Positions 24,420 to 34,029 of a DNA stretch of 64,000 nt are shown here, one piece after another; position 1 is the first letter of the stretch; each line of letters begins with the position of its first letter. The translations under genes and the position numbers were made by a program. This stretch comes from Polaribacter sp. WD7 (GTDB taxonomy: Bacteria; Bacteroidota; Bacteroidia; Flavobacteriales; Flavobacteriaceae), in contig NZ_QPEJ01000018.1 of NCBI RefSeq assembly GCF_003335085.1, forward strand, positions 248,001 through 312,000, read 5' to 3'. Under the pieces are notes generated by a model. That model saw nothing but the letters and a program-made list of their open reading frames with translations, ran no database searches and had not been told where the DNA came from.

Positions 24420-25403
24420 ATGTCTATAAAAAACATAAGAATCGAAGTGATGCAGACGCTAGAAAAGAACATGCAACACTTTGTAGATAAATACTTAATT
24501 ACACCAGAAAAAGTTTGGCAACCTACAGATTTTTTACCCAATTCTCAGAAAGATTCTTTCATCTCAGAAGTAGAAGAAATTAGAGAATTATCTAAAGAAC
24601 TGCATGATGATTTCTGGATTGTTTTAGTAGGAGATACCATTACGGAAGAAGCTTTACCAACTTATGAATCATGGTTATTAGATTTAGATGGTGTTTCTCA
24701 AGACCCAGACAACTCTTGGGCAAGATGGGTAAGAACCTGGACTGCAGAAGAAAATAGACACGGAGATGTTTTAAACAAATATTTATATTTATCAGGACGT
24801 GTAAACATGCGCGAAGTAGAAATTTCTACACAACACTTAATTGCAGACGGTTTTGATATTGGTACCTCTACAGATCCTTATAAAAACTTTGTATATACCA
24901 GTTTTCAAGAACTAGCAACCTACATTTCTCATAACAATGTGGCCAAAATAGCACGAAAAAAAGGACACAAGGCATTGGCTAAAATGTCTAAAATTATTGC
25001 AGGAGATGAAATGCGTCATCACAAAGCATACACAGAGTTTGTAAGAGAAATTTTTAAGATAGACCCTAGTGAAATGATGCTAGCTTTTCATCACATGATG
25101 AAACACAAAATTGTAATGCCTGCAATGCATTTAAGAGAGTCTTTTAATGCCAAAGGAACTTTGTTTGATGATTTCTCTACAGTAGCTCAAAGAGTAGGCG
25201 TATACACTGGGTTTGATTATGTAGATATTCTAAGAAAACTTAATGAAGCCTGGGAAATAGACAAAATTAATAACTTAACTCCAGAAGCAGAAAAAGCACG
25301 AGATTTCTTAATGAAATTACCTGACAGAATGTACAGAATTACAGAAAGAATTGTAGTACCAGATACAGATTTCAAATTCAAATGGATGCTACAACCAAGT
25401 TAG
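24420..25403 (+). CDS. Acyl-ACP desaturase (soluble, di-iron)
   Basis: The 327-residue protein is of the plant-type soluble stearoyl-ACP desaturase family. Iron ligands follow the castor spacing: E76, E111 and H114 (EENRHGD), E164 (FQELAT), E197 and H200 (DEMRHH). It would introduce a double bond, probably at delta-9, into acyl-ACP using ferredoxin and oxygen. The exact position is not readable. It ends the plsC unit, and a hairpin terminator follows. This oxygen-dependent route would give membrane unsaturation suited to cold water. Confidence 0.92.
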   Translation: MSIKNIRIEVMQTLEKNMQHFVDKYLITPEKVWQPTDFLPNSQKDSFISEVEEIRELSKELHDDFWIVLVGDTITEEALPTYESWLLDLDGVSQDPDNSWARWVRTWTAEENRHGDVLNKYLYLSGRVNMREVEISTQHLIADGFDIGTSTDPYKNFVYTSFQELATYISHNNVAKIARKKGHKALAKMSKIIAGDEMRHHKAYTEFVREIFKIDPSEMMLAFHHMMKHKIVMPAMHLRESFNAKGTLFDDFSTVAQRVGVYTGFDYVDILRKLNEAWEIDKINNLTPEAEKARDFLMKLPDRMYRITERIVVPDTDFKFKWMLQPS

Positions 25404-25468
25404 TATATAAAGTTATTTTCTGCTTTTGCTACTCGCATTTTTTTGTGCCTCAAAATAGTATAAAAAAT

Positions 25469-25513
25469 ACAGACTTCATAGATACTAAATAGTAATGAGG
25501 TCTGTTTTGTTTT
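25469..25513 (+). terminator. Terminator after the desaturase
   Basis: ACAGACTTCAT and ATGAGGTCTGT pair over 11 bp with one G-U, around a 15-base loop, then TTTTGTTTTT. Confidence 0.75.
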
Positions 25514-25610
25514 TATAAAATACATAAGTTGGACTTGAGAAAATTGACATAAGTCAGGTTAATTTTTAGTAGAAAGTTTTATTAAAAATGAATGAATTTT
25601 TAGACAAAAG

Positions 25611-25668
25611 AGTAATTTTGATACAATTTTTATCCTTTTTCACTTCTAAAAACAACTCAATTTGATAG
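25611..25668. repeat. Degenerate right half of the palindromic element
   Basis: TTTTGATACAATTTTTATCC followed by CAACTCAATTTGATAG resembles TCTCGATATAAATTTTACTC and CTACTCAAATTGACAG in the element at 5293-5474. The left arm is not convincing. It lies in the 296-bp gap between the convergent desaturase and omega-amidase genes. Confidence 0.35.
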
Positions 25669-25699
25669 CTTTTTTTTGGATCGTACTTTAAATCACTCA

Positions 25700-26479
25700 T
25701 TATTGAATATCAAAAGAATCCCTATCATTTAAAAATCCCAACTTTTTACGAACGGTATTTTGGGCAACCTTCTCTAGAGTAGCTTTTACCAAACCAATTT
25801 CATTGCTTGCTAAACTAGAAAGTTCATTACCTAGGTAATCAACCACTAAAGAATTACCAGAATACACGTAATCATTGGCATCTTTTCCAATTCTATTTAC
25901 GCCCACAGTGTAGCTTATATTTTCAATAGCTCTTGCTTTTAAAAGCGTATCCCAAGCTTTAATTCTGGTAACAGGCCAATTGGCCATATAAATCAATAAA
26001 TCGTAGTTCTCAGTATTTCTAGCCCAAACAGGAAAACGCAAATCATAACAAATTAATGGACAAATTTTCCATCCTTTATAGTCTACAATCAATTTACTAT
26101 TTCCAGAAGTATACACTTTATCTTCACCAGCTAAGGTAAAAGAATGTCTTTTATCGTAAGTATTGATTTTACCTGAAGGATGCACAAAAACAAACCGATT
26201 GTAGTAGTTTTTATCATCAGCAATTACAATACTTCCACAAATAGCAAAATCATGTTTTTTAGCCATTTTTTGCATCCATGAAATGGTAATTCCTTGCATA
26301 CTTTCTGCAATTTTTTCAGGATGCATGGTAAAACCAGTGGTAAACATTTCTGGTAAAATCACCAAATCGATGTTATGTAACGTATGTATTTTATCTTCAA
26401 AAACAATACGATTTTGTTCAGGATTTTCCCATACCAAATCTGTCTGAATTCCAACTACGTTCAATTCATTCTGCATCAA
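25700..26479 (-). CDS. Omega-amidase/nitrilase-family hydrolase (YafV-like)
   Basis: The 259-residue protein has the nitrilase triad E44 (ILPEMF), K110 (TYDKRHSF) and C144 (PLICYDLRFPVWARN). The RFPVWARN sequence and overall length match the YafV/Nit2 omega-amidase branch. That branch hydrolyses alpha-ketoglutaramate or ketosuccinamate in metabolite repair. It is a single gene, divergent from the AddB-like gene with 72 bp between starts. The second Met could also be the start. Confidence 0.87.
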   Translation of the reverse strand: MMQNELNVVGIQTDLVWENPEQNRIVFEDKIHTLHNIDLVILPEMFTTGFTMHPEKIAESMQGITISWMQKMAKKHDFAICGSIVIADDKNYYNRFVFVHPSGKINTYDKRHSFTLAGEDKVYTSGNSKLIVDYKGWKICPLICYDLRFPVWARNTENYDLLIYMANWPVTRIKAWDTLLKARAIENISYTVGVNRIGKDANDYVYSGNSLVVDYLGNELSSLASNEIGLVKATLEKVAQNTVRKKLGFLNDRDSFDIQ

Positions 26480-26551
26480 AAATAATTTTAAGATTAAAGA
26501 AGTTTAAAGGTAAGTTTTTGTAATTTAGAAAACCAAATAGATGACAAAAAA

Positions 26552-29293
26552 TTGATGCAATCCTTTATTTCTGATACTATAAACGATATCTTAAAAACAA
26601 CTACTAGTTTTAAAGATGTAGTTTTTGTTTTACCATCACAAAGAGCAAAAATCTTTGTAAAACAAACATTTAAAGACAAAATAAATGTTGGGTTTTTACC
26701 TGAAATTTTAAATGTAGAGCAGTTTATCAATCAAATTTCAGAAGTAGAAAAAGCAGATAGCTTGCAATTGTTGTTTTACTTTTATACAGTATACAAAAAA
26801 ACAGAAAAAGAACCAGTTGCTTTTGATGTTTTTGCTTCTTGGGCAGTAACTGTTTTACAAGATTTTAATGAAATAGACCAGCATTTGGTTAACACCAAAG
26901 ATATTTTTATTTACCTAAGAGATATTCAAAGATTGCGAAAATGGTCTGTTAAAGGAGAATTCAAAGAAACAAAATTAATTCAAGACCATTACTTTTTTTT
27001 AGAAAAACTGAACACGTACTACACTGTTTTGTATAGTTTTTTAAAAGAAAAAAATAGTGGTTATCAAGGATTAATTTATAGAGAAGCATGTTTTAAAATA
27101 GATAAATATTTAAATAAAAACAAAAACACAAAATTCTTTTTTATAGGGTTTAACGCCTTAAACAAAGCAGAAGAATTCTTGTTTCAGAAAGTATTAGCAA
27201 CAGGAAGTTCCGAAATTTATTGGGATATAGATACTGTTTTTTTTAACAGCAATCATCAAGCAGGTAAATTCATAAGAAAGTATGCTCAAGAATGGAAATA
27301 CTATGAAAAGAAAGCATTAAAAACGATAGGAAATTCCTTTACCAATACGAAAAATATTACCGTAATTGGCGCTCCAAAGAATACTACACAAGTAAAATAT
27401 GCAGGAGAAATTTTGTCAAATTTTAAAGATTTTACCAATACAGCACTGGTTTTAGCAGATGAAACATTGTTGCCAATTACATTAAATTCATTGCCTAAAA
27501 ATATCAATGCTATTAATATAACAATGGGGTATCCTTTAAAAGATGTACCCACTACAAGCTTGTTATTTACTATTTTTAAGTTATTTATTTCTCAAGAAAA
27601 ATTACAAAAAAAAGAGACCAATCAATTCTATTATAAAGATGTAATTTCCTTTATAAAACATAAATCCATATACAAATTACTACCCAATATAGATGCTTTT
27701 TCTACACAAGTAGCAGAACAAAATCAAACATTTATAAATCAAGAATACTTATTATCTTTTTTTCAAGAAGTTGATAAAAAGATAACACAAAGTATTTTTT
27801 CAATTTTTAAACCAATTACTTCTGTAGGTGAGTTTATTACCCGAATTTTAAATCTGATAGCTGTTTTAAAAGAAGAAGTTACAGAGATAGAAAAAGAGCA
27901 ATTGTTTCGCTTTTACACCGCATTTACTCAATTAAAATCGCTCCAAGAAGAATATCAATATTTTCCAGATTTAAGAACTTTAGCACAGTTTTTTAGACAA
28001 CTTATAGCATCAGAAAATTTATCGTTTCAAGGAGAACCTTTAAGAGGCTTACAGCTAATGGGTATGCTAGAAACGCGTGTTTTAGATTTTGAAAACATAA
28101 TCTTAATTTCTACAAATGAAGGCGTGTTACCTGTTAATAGTCAGCAAAATTCTTTTATTCCTTTTGATGTAAAATTAGAATTTGAATTGCCTACCTATAG
28201 AGAAAAAGATGCTATTTTTTCGTATCATTTTTTTAGATTGTTGCAAAGAGCTAAAAATGTTTTTATCATTTACAATACAGAACATGATGTTTTTGGAAGT
28301 GGAGAAAAAAGTAGGTTTGTTACGCAGTTAGAAATGATGAGAACAGATATTACACATAAAATAATCTCTCCAAAAGTATTACCTCAACAAATAGAATTAA
28401 AAGAAATTAAAAAAGATAACATTATTGCAGAGACTTTAAGAGATTTGGCTAAAAAAGGAATTTCTCCGTCTGCATTAACCAATTATCTATACAACCCTGT
28501 AGCATTTTACAAACAAAAAGTTTTAAGAATAAAAGAGTTTGATGATGTAGAAGAAACAGTAGCTTATAATACCCTAGGTACTGTAGTTCATGAAACCTTA
28601 GATGAGCTGTATACACCTTTTGTGGGTTGCTATTTATCTTTAGAAAACATAAAATGGATGGAAACCAAAAGCAAAGATTTGATAACCAAACATTTTAAAA
28701 AAGAGTTTAAAAATGGAGACATTACCAAAGGTAGAAATCGATTAATTTTTGAGGTTGCCAATCGTTTTGTTCAGAATTTCTTAACTCAAGAAAAAAAGTT
28801 ATTAAAAGATGAAAACAATAGGTTAAAAATTATAGCGACAGAAGAAACGCTAGGAGTACAACTTCAGGTTGATGAGTTAGATTTTCCTGTAAAGATACAT
28901 GGTCAAGTAGATAGGGTAGATGAACTTAACGGAATACTCAGAATTATAGATTACAAAACAGGTATGGTTGATAGTACTAATTTAAAAGTAACAGATTTTG
29001 AAAATCTAAAAGAAGAAAAACATCATAAAGCAATACAAGTATTGTTATATGCATATTTATACACAGAAAGTAAACAACATAACTTTAAGCAACCTTTAGA
29101 AGCCGGAATTTACTCTTTCAAAAATCTAAATAGTGGTTTTTTACCCGTAAATTTTTCTGCTAATTACAGAAAGCCAGATGTAGCAATTAATCAAGAAAGA
29201 TTAACCGATTTTATTGATGAAATTAAAAAATACATCAAAGAAATTTACAATGACAATGTTCCGTTTACAGAACCTGCAGATTTAAAGTACTAG
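26552..29293 (+). CDS. AddB-like PD-(D/E)XK nuclease, recombinational repair
   Basis: This 913-residue protein has a degenerate helicase-like N-terminal region (VVFVLPSQRAKIFVKQTF resembles the first part of AddB). A C-terminal RecB-type nuclease holds GTVVHETLDELY and then VDRVDELNGILRIIDYKTG, where D and DYK are the catalytic metal ligands. AddAB-type complexes process double-strand breaks. No AddA gene is in the window. It ends 3 nt from the convergent stress-protein gene. The initial Met-Met leaves the start uncertain by one codon. Confidence 0.8.
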   Translation: MMQSFISDTINDILKTTTSFKDVVFVLPSQRAKIFVKQTFKDKINVGFLPEILNVEQFINQISEVEKADSLQLLFYFYTVYKKTEKEPVAFDVFASWAVTVLQDFNEIDQHLVNTKDIFIYLRDIQRLRKWSVKGEFKETKLIQDHYFFLEKLNTYYTVLYSFLKEKNSGYQGLIYREACFKIDKYLNKNKNTKFFFIGFNALNKAEEFLFQKVLATGSSEIYWDIDTVFFNSNHQAGKFIRKYAQEWKYYEKKALKTIGNSFTNTKNITVIGAPKNTTQVKYAGEILSNFKDFTNTALVLADETLLPITLNSLPKNINAINITMGYPLKDVPTTSLLFTIFKLFISQEKLQKKETNQFYYKDVISFIKHKSIYKLLPNIDAFSTQVAEQNQTFINQEYLLSFFQEVDKKITQSIFSIFKPITSVGEFITRILNLIAVLKEEVTEIEKEQLFRFYTAFTQLKSLQEEYQYFPDLRTLAQFFRQLIASENLSFQGEPLRGLQLMGMLETRVLDFENIILISTNEGVLPVNSQQNSFIPFDVKLEFELPTYREKDAIFSYHFFRLLQRAKNVFIIYNTEHDVFGSGEKSRFVTQLEMMRTDITHKIISPKVLPQQIELKEIKKDNIIAETLRDLAKKGISPSALTNYLYNPVAFYKQKVLRIKEFDDVEETVAYNTLGTVVHETLDELYTPFVGCYLSLENIKWMETKSKDLITKHFKKEFKNGDITKGRNRLIFEVANRFVQNFLTQEKKLLKDENNRLKIIATEETLGVQLQVDELDFPVKIHGQVDRVDELNGILRIIDYKTGMVDSTNLKVTDFENLKEEKHHKAIQVLLYAYLYTESKQHNFKQPLEAGIYSFKNLNSGFLPVNFSANYRKPDVAINQERLTDFIDEIKKYIKEIYNDNVPFTEPADLKY

Positions 29294-29296
29294 AAT

Positions 29297-30088
29297 TTAT
29301 TCTCCTTTTAAAATCAATAAAGGTCTAGAGGTATGAAACTCTTGCTTCAAAACTGTATTCTTTTCCCAAAGTTTAGTAAAAAAACCACGCTTACGTCTAA
29401 AAACACACAATAAATCTGGCTCGTAGGTTTTAAAGTGTTCTAAAACTCCTTGAAAAGTAGTTGCATTTTCTGTAATAGTTAAAGAGGTTTTAAGATTTTC
29501 TAAATCTTTATCTAAAACCAAATCACTATCGTTATGATTTGGAGTTTTAACCAAAAGCATATTTACTTCTGGAGAAAATTGTTTTGCAATGGCTTGTAAA
29601 GGAAAAAGTGCTGTTTTACTTCTAACAATACCAGATTTAAAAGCAAGCAAAACATTTGTAATAGTTTTGTATTGGTAACTAGGGGGTACAGTTAATACTG
29701 CTATGTTGGTTTTTTTAACCAAACTACCCGCAGTTGCTCCTAAAAAAATTTCTTCTTTAATAGAATTACTTTTTGTGTTTACAATAATTAAATCTACACC
29801 TAACTCTTCATCAATAGCTTCTACACTCTCTAAAACGCCACCTCTAGCAGAAATCAATTTTACAGTAACATTTTTTGTATCTACAGCATTTACCATAGTA
29901 CGCAAATACAAGTTGGTTTCGCGCTCTATAATAGCATCTACATTAATCATTGTACCTGCTTTAGATTTTGCTTTGTAGGCTCTAAAAACAAAAACATTAG
30001 CGTTAATATCTGAAGCAAAATCAATAGCATATTGCAATGTGTTTTGTGCAGTTTCTGTAGATCCAATAGGTACTAAAATATTTTTCAT
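29297..30088 (-). CDS. Universal stress protein, tandem Usp domains
   Basis: The 263-residue protein has a first Usp domain (MKNILVPIGSTETAQNTLQY to TNIAVLTVPP, about 1-140) and a second, weaker copy (TNVLLAFKSG to SRPLLILKGE). Such proteins bind ATP or act as stress-linked regulators. The typical GxxG(9x)G(S/T) loop is only partly visible (LGATAGSLVKKT). The start at 30088 is preferred over one eight codons upstream, because Usp domains begin at the KNILVP strand. Confidence 0.85.
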   Translation of the reverse strand: MKNILVPIGSTETAQNTLQYAIDFASDINANVFVFRAYKAKSKAGTMINVDAIIERETNLYLRTMVNAVDTKNVTVKLISARGGVLESVEAIDEELGVDLIIVNTKSNSIKEEIFLGATAGSLVKKTNIAVLTVPPSYQYKTITNVLLAFKSGIVRSKTALFPLQAIAKQFSPEVNMLLVKTPNHNDSDLVLDKDLENLKTSLTITENATTFQGVLEHFKTYEPDLLCVFRRKRGFFTKLWEKNTVLKQEFHTSRPLLILKGE

Positions 30089-30161
30089 TTCAACTTGTTT
30101 TAGATACTGCAAAGTTAGTTATTTTTAAAAGATTCCACTCTTTTTACTGTTTTTAGATATG

Positions 30162-30169
30162 TACCTTTG
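30162..30169 (+). promoter_or_regulatory. -7 box of the MATE transporter promoter, deciding its start
   Basis: TACCTTTG fits TAnnTTTG. It overlaps the region just after an in-frame ATG at 30159, so that ATG would be upstream of the mRNA start. This favours the TTG codon at 30183. Confidence 0.6.
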
Positions 30170-30182
30170 TAAAAAATATTTT

Positions 30183-31517
30183 TTGAGTACAGATATAAGT
30201 CTTAAAAGCATTAATAAGTTAGCAATACCTGCATTAATTGCGGGTATTGCAGAACCCTTATTATCTATTACAGATACTGCTATTATTGGAAATATTGATG
30301 AAAACGCCACAGAAAATTTAGCAGCTGTGGGTATTGTAGGTGCTTTTATTTCTATGTTGGTTTGGGTTTTTGGTCAAGTAAGAAGTGCAATCTCTTCAAT
30401 TATTTCACAATATTTAGGGGCAAATAAGTTAGATAATATCAAAACTTTACCAGCACAAGCCATTGCAATTATAGTAGTAGGTAGTGTATTGGTTTTACTC
30501 ATTTCATATCCGTTTGCAGCACAAATTTTTAAGTTTTACAATGCCTCTGGTAATGTTTTAGAATTGTGCATTGTTTATTTTAGAATCAGAATTTTTGGAT
30601 TTCCTTTTTCCTTATTAGTATTTGCAATTTTTGGCACCTTTAGAGGGTTACAAAATACATACTACCCTATGATTATTGCTATTATTGGAGCTTTACTAAA
30701 TATAGTGTTAGACTTTATTTTTGTTTATGGAATTGAAGGTGTTATACCTGCAATGAATATAGAAGGAGCCGCTTACGCAAGTGTTATAGCTCAAATTACA
30801 ATGGCAATAATTTCGGTGATTTTACTTCTTAAAAAGACAGCTATTTCTTTAAAATTAACAATGCCTTTTCATCACGAAATCCCAAGACTTTTAGGTATGA
30901 TAGCAAATCTTTTTGTAAGAACTTTAGCACTAAATACTGCATTGTATTTTGCAACAGCGTATGCTACAGAGTACGGAGCAGCGTATATTGCCGCCTATAC
31001 GATAGGAGTAAATATTTGGTTGCTAGGTGCTTTTATGATTGATGGATATTCTAGTGCAGGCAATATTTTATCAGGAAAATTGTTAGGAGCCAAAGATTAT
31101 AATTCTTTAGTCAAATTAAGCTCTAAATTGTTTAAGTACGGAATAGTTACAGGAAGTATAATTGCTACTGTCGGATTTGTTTTTTATGATGTTATTGGGC
31201 AAATTTTCACCAAAGAAGTAGATGTTTTGGCACAGTTTAATCATGTTTTTTGGATTGTCTTACTAACACAACCTATTAGTGCTATTACATTTATTTTTGA
31301 TGGAATGTTTAAAGGGATGGGAAAAATGAAGTATTTAAGAAATTTACTTATTCTTTCTACAGGATTGGTTTTTATACCTACTTTATTATTATTTGATTAT
31401 TATAATCTTAAACTTGTAGCAATTTGGATAGCCTTTACTCTTTGGATTTTAGCTAGAGGTTTACCACTGGTTTTCAAGTTTAGAAGCGATTTTTTACCGC
31501 TTGTAAAAAATAATTAA
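30183..31517 (+). CDS. MATE family efflux transporter
   Basis: MATE transporters export cationic drugs or metabolites in exchange for Na+ or H+. The protein (444 residues from the TTG at 30183) has 12 hydrophobic helices and the N-terminal pattern LAIPALIAGIAEPLLSITDTAIIG. It also has FRGLQNTYYPM between helices, as in NorM/DinF relatives. The start is set at TTG (30183, reading STDISLKSINKLAIP) because the -7 box covers the upstream ATG. It is divergent from the stress protein. The substrate is unknown. Confidence 0.88.
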   Translation: MSTDISLKSINKLAIPALIAGIAEPLLSITDTAIIGNIDENATENLAAVGIVGAFISMLVWVFGQVRSAISSIISQYLGANKLDNIKTLPAQAIAIIVVGSVLVLLISYPFAAQIFKFYNASGNVLELCIVYFRIRIFGFPFSLLVFAIFGTFRGLQNTYYPMIIAIIGALLNIVLDFIFVYGIEGVIPAMNIEGAAYASVIAQITMAIISVILLLKKTAISLKLTMPFHHEIPRLLGMIANLFVRTLALNTALYFATAYATEYGAAYIAAYTIGVNIWLLGAFMIDGYSSAGNILSGKLLGAKDYNSLVKLSSKLFKYGIVTGSIIATVGFVFYDVIGQIFTKEVDVLAQFNHVFWIVLLTQPISAITFIFDGMFKGMGKMKYLRNLLILSTGLVFIPTLLLFDYYNLKLVAIWIAFTLWILARGLPLVFKFRSDFLPLVKNN

Positions 31518-31626
31518 ATTACTTTTTATGTGCATTGTACAAGGTTTTTTGGATGTATAGTTATAAATAACTACAAGCGAAACAAGATATAGCACAGAAA
31601 ACTTTATTTTTACAAAAAGAACGTTT

Positions 31627-32391
31627 ATGACAGCAAGACAAAACGGAAGTTTATATACGCATATAGAAAATAAAATTGCAACCATAGAATTTGGTCATCC
31701 TGCAAGCAATTCTTTTCCTAGTGAATTGTTAGAGAGGTTACAAAAAGAATTGCTTCTTGTAGGTAAGAAGAAAGAAGTGGCTGTTATTGTTTTAAAGTCG
31801 GAAGGAGACAGAGCATTTTGTGCAGGTGCTTCTTTTGATGAATTGGTAGCCATTTCTAATTTAGAAGAAGGTAAACGGTTTTTTTCTGGTTTTGCTAATG
31901 TAATTAATGCAATGCGAACTTGTGGAAAATTGATTATTGGTAAAGTGCAAGGAAAAGCTGTAGGTGGCGGAGTAGGCTTAGCTGCAGCCTGCGATTATGT
32001 TTTGGCAACAGAACATGCATCCATCAAATTATCTGAATTTACCATAGGTATAGGACCTTTTGTTATAGAGCCTGCTGTGAGTAGAAAAGTTGGAATTGCC
32101 GCAACAGCAGCACTAACTTTAGAAGCAACTTCTTGGAAAACTGCATATTGGGCAAAAGAAAAAGGATTGTTTGCAAAGGTTTATGAAACGCAAAAAGAGT
32201 TGAATAAAGAAGTTGAAATTTTTGCAGAAAAATTAGCCTCATACAATCCAGAGGCATTATCGGAAATGAAAAAAGTATTGTGGAAAGGAACTGAAAATTG
32301 GAACGACTTACTAGCAGAAAGAGCTGCAATTACTGGAGAATTGGTATTGTCTGATTTTACCAAAAATGCATTGGTAAAATTTAAAAAATAG
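31627..32391 (+). CDS. Enoyl-CoA hydratase/isomerase family protein
   Basis: The 254-residue crotonase-fold protein has the oxyanion-hole segments FCAGASFDEL (about 60-69) and KAVGGGVGLAAACDYVLA (about 112-129), then LSEFTIGIGPFVIEPAV. Crotonases hydrate or isomerise enoyl-CoA esters. The second catalytic Glu region (SEFTIGIGP) is present but varies from the classical form, so the exact reaction is unclear. The MOSC gene follows after 3 nt. Confidence 0.85.
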   Translation: MTARQNGSLYTHIENKIATIEFGHPASNSFPSELLERLQKELLLVGKKKEVAVIVLKSEGDRAFCAGASFDELVAISNLEEGKRFFSGFANVINAMRTCGKLIIGKVQGKAVGGGVGLAAACDYVLATEHASIKLSEFTIGIGPFVIEPAVSRKVGIAATAALTLEATSWKTAYWAKEKGLFAKVYETQKELNKEVEIFAEKLASYNPEALSEMKKVLWKGTENWNDLLAERAAITGELVLSDFTKNALVKFKK

Positions 32392-32394
32392 ACT

Positions 32395-32952
32395 ATGAAA
32401 ATTATTTCTACCAACATAGGAGAACGTAAAGAAATAGATTGGAAAGGAAAAAAAGTAGCTACAGGAATTTTTAAATATCCAGTAAAACATCCCATTTTTT
32501 TGGATGTTAAAAATGTAACAGGAGATGCTATTTGCGATTTAAAATATCATGGAGGTATAGATCAAGCTGTGTATGCTTATTCTTTAAAGCATTACTCATA
32601 TTGGAAAAATTTATATCCTGATGTAGATTGGCAATTCGGAATTTTTGGAGAAAATTTAACGCTAGATCATATAGATGAAACTACTACGCATGTAGGCGAT
32701 ACCTTTATAGTAGGAGAAACTATTTTAGAGGCTACTTTGCAAAGAAGTCCTTGTATGAAATTAGGTATTCGCTTTAACGATATGAAAATTGTAAAGCAAT
32801 TTTGGAACACAAGCTTTTGTGGTGTTTATTTTAAAGTATTACAAACAGGAAATGTAAATGTAGGTAGCCAATTTACCCAAGTTAAAAGCTGTCCACAAAA
32901 CCCAACAATAGCGGATCTTTTACAAAAAAGAAAAAACGAATTAGGAATGTAA
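32395..32952 (+). CDS. MOSC domain protein (YiiM-like)
   Basis: The 185-residue protein begins MKIISTNIGERKEIDWKGKK and includes KYHGGIDQAVYAYSLKHYSYW. LQRSPCMKLGIRF holds the conserved MOSC Cys. The MOSC fold handles sulfur or molybdenum cofactor, and YiiM reduces N-hydroxylated bases with Moco. Whether this protein binds Moco is inferred from the family only. It is translated directly after the crotonase gene and faces the convergent reductase gene across 23 bp. Confidence 0.85.
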   Translation: MKIISTNIGERKEIDWKGKKVATGIFKYPVKHPIFLDVKNVTGDAICDLKYHGGIDQAVYAYSLKHYSYWKNLYPDVDWQFGIFGENLTLDHIDETTTHVGDTFIVGETILEATLQRSPCMKLGIRFNDMKIVKQFWNTSFCGVYFKVLQTGNVNVGSQFTQVKSCPQNPTIADLLQKRKNELGM

Positions 32953-32975
32953 CTTAATACAGGCTTTACAGTTAC

Positions 32976-34019
32976 CTATACATCATCAAAATCTAACATA
33001 ATTTTAGGAGTTACAGGATGTGCTTGACAGGTTAAAATCAATCCTTCTGCTATCTCACTATCTGTTAAAATAGAATTTTTTGTCATTACTGCCTTACCTT
33101 CGGTTACTTTACCCATGCAAGAGCTACATACACCACCTTGACATGAGTATGGAGCATCCAAGTCGTTGCGCAAAGTAGCTGCCAAAATAGTATCTGTTTG
33201 AGACATAGTAAAGGTAGTTTCCTCATCGTCTAAAAGCACAGTAATTGCTGTAGTACCTTCTTTAATTGTTGATAGAGCCTCTTCATCCTCAGCAGTAGTA
33301 AACAATTCGAAATGAATATTTTTTTCTAAAAATCCTGTTTCTTTTAATGTATTAGAAACAATATCAATCATAGTCTCAGGACCACACAAAAAAGCAGCAT
33401 CAAAAGTAATGTCTTTGTATTTATTTTTGATGAAAAAATTGGTATAAGAACCATCAATTCTTCCAAATAACATGTTTTCTTGACGTTCTCTACTGCAAAC
33501 AAATTCTAAGTTAAAATTTTTGTATTGAGCATGTAAACTTAACAATTGGTCATAAAAAATAGTGTCTGCAACAGATTTGTTACCATAAACCAAGGTAAAA
33601 GTAGAAGAAGGTTCATTTTCTAAAACCGTTTTTACCATGGCTAAAATAGGTGTAATACCAGAACCAGCAGCAAAACCAATATAATTTTTTTGAGGCTCTG
33701 GTTCTAGTAAAAAACGGCCTTCAGGAGCAGCAATTTCAATAGCATCACCAACCTTTAATTTAGAGGTAGCATATACAGAAAAAGTTCCGTTTTCTACAGC
33801 TTTTATAGCTACTCTAATTTCGCCGCTTTTAGGTGTAGAACAAATGGAGTATGCTCTTCTAACTTCTTCACCATTCAATTCTTTTTGTAAAGTTATGTAT
33901 TGACCTGCTGTAAAATGAAAATCTGATTTTAAGTTTTCAGGAATCTCAAATACAACAGAAACCGCATCTGCGGTTTCTTGTTGTATTTCTTTAATTGTAA
34001 CGTTATGAAATGTTGCCAT
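32976..34019 (-). CDS. Ferredoxin-NADP reductase-like 2Fe-2S flavoprotein (PaaE/HCP reductase type)
   Basis: The 347-residue protein has an FAD-binding domain (about 1-100, with RAYSICSTP), an NAD(P)-binding domain (GFAAGSGITPILAM near 115), and a C-terminal plant-type ferredoxin domain. The last holds CQGGVCSSC plus a downstream Cys (LTCQAH) for the 2Fe-2S cluster. It resembles PaaE/PaaK and Hcr reductases. No paaABCD oxygenase genes are nearby, so phenylacetate degradation is not supported here. It follows asd by 10 nt. Confidence 0.87.
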   Translation of the reverse strand: MATFHNVTIKEIQQETADAVSVVFEIPENLKSDFHFTAGQYITLQKELNGEEVRRAYSICSTPKSGEIRVAIKAVENGTFSVYATSKLKVGDAIEIAAPEGRFLLEPEPQKNYIGFAAGSGITPILAMVKTVLENEPSSTFTLVYGNKSVADTIFYDQLLSLHAQYKNFNLEFVCSRERQENMLFGRIDGSYTNFFIKNKYKDITFDAAFLCGPETMIDIVSNTLKETGFLEKNIHFELFTTAEDEEALSTIKEGTTAITVLLDDEETTFTMSQTDTILAATLRNDLDAPYSCQGGVCSSCMGKVTEGKAVMTKNSILTDSEIAEGLILTCQAHPVTPKIMLDFDDV

Positions 34020-34029
34020 TAAGAATATT

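Noticed and set aside
32063..32495. Two minus-strand ORFs opposite the crotonase gene
   Set aside because: Overlapping shadows of each other and of a good gene, with low-complexity Leu/Phe composition.
32976..34019. Phenylacetate degradation locus, from the PaaE-like reductase and nearby crotonase
   Set aside because: No paaABCD, ligase or other paa genes are present. The reductase pairs with asd and is on the other strand from the crotonase.
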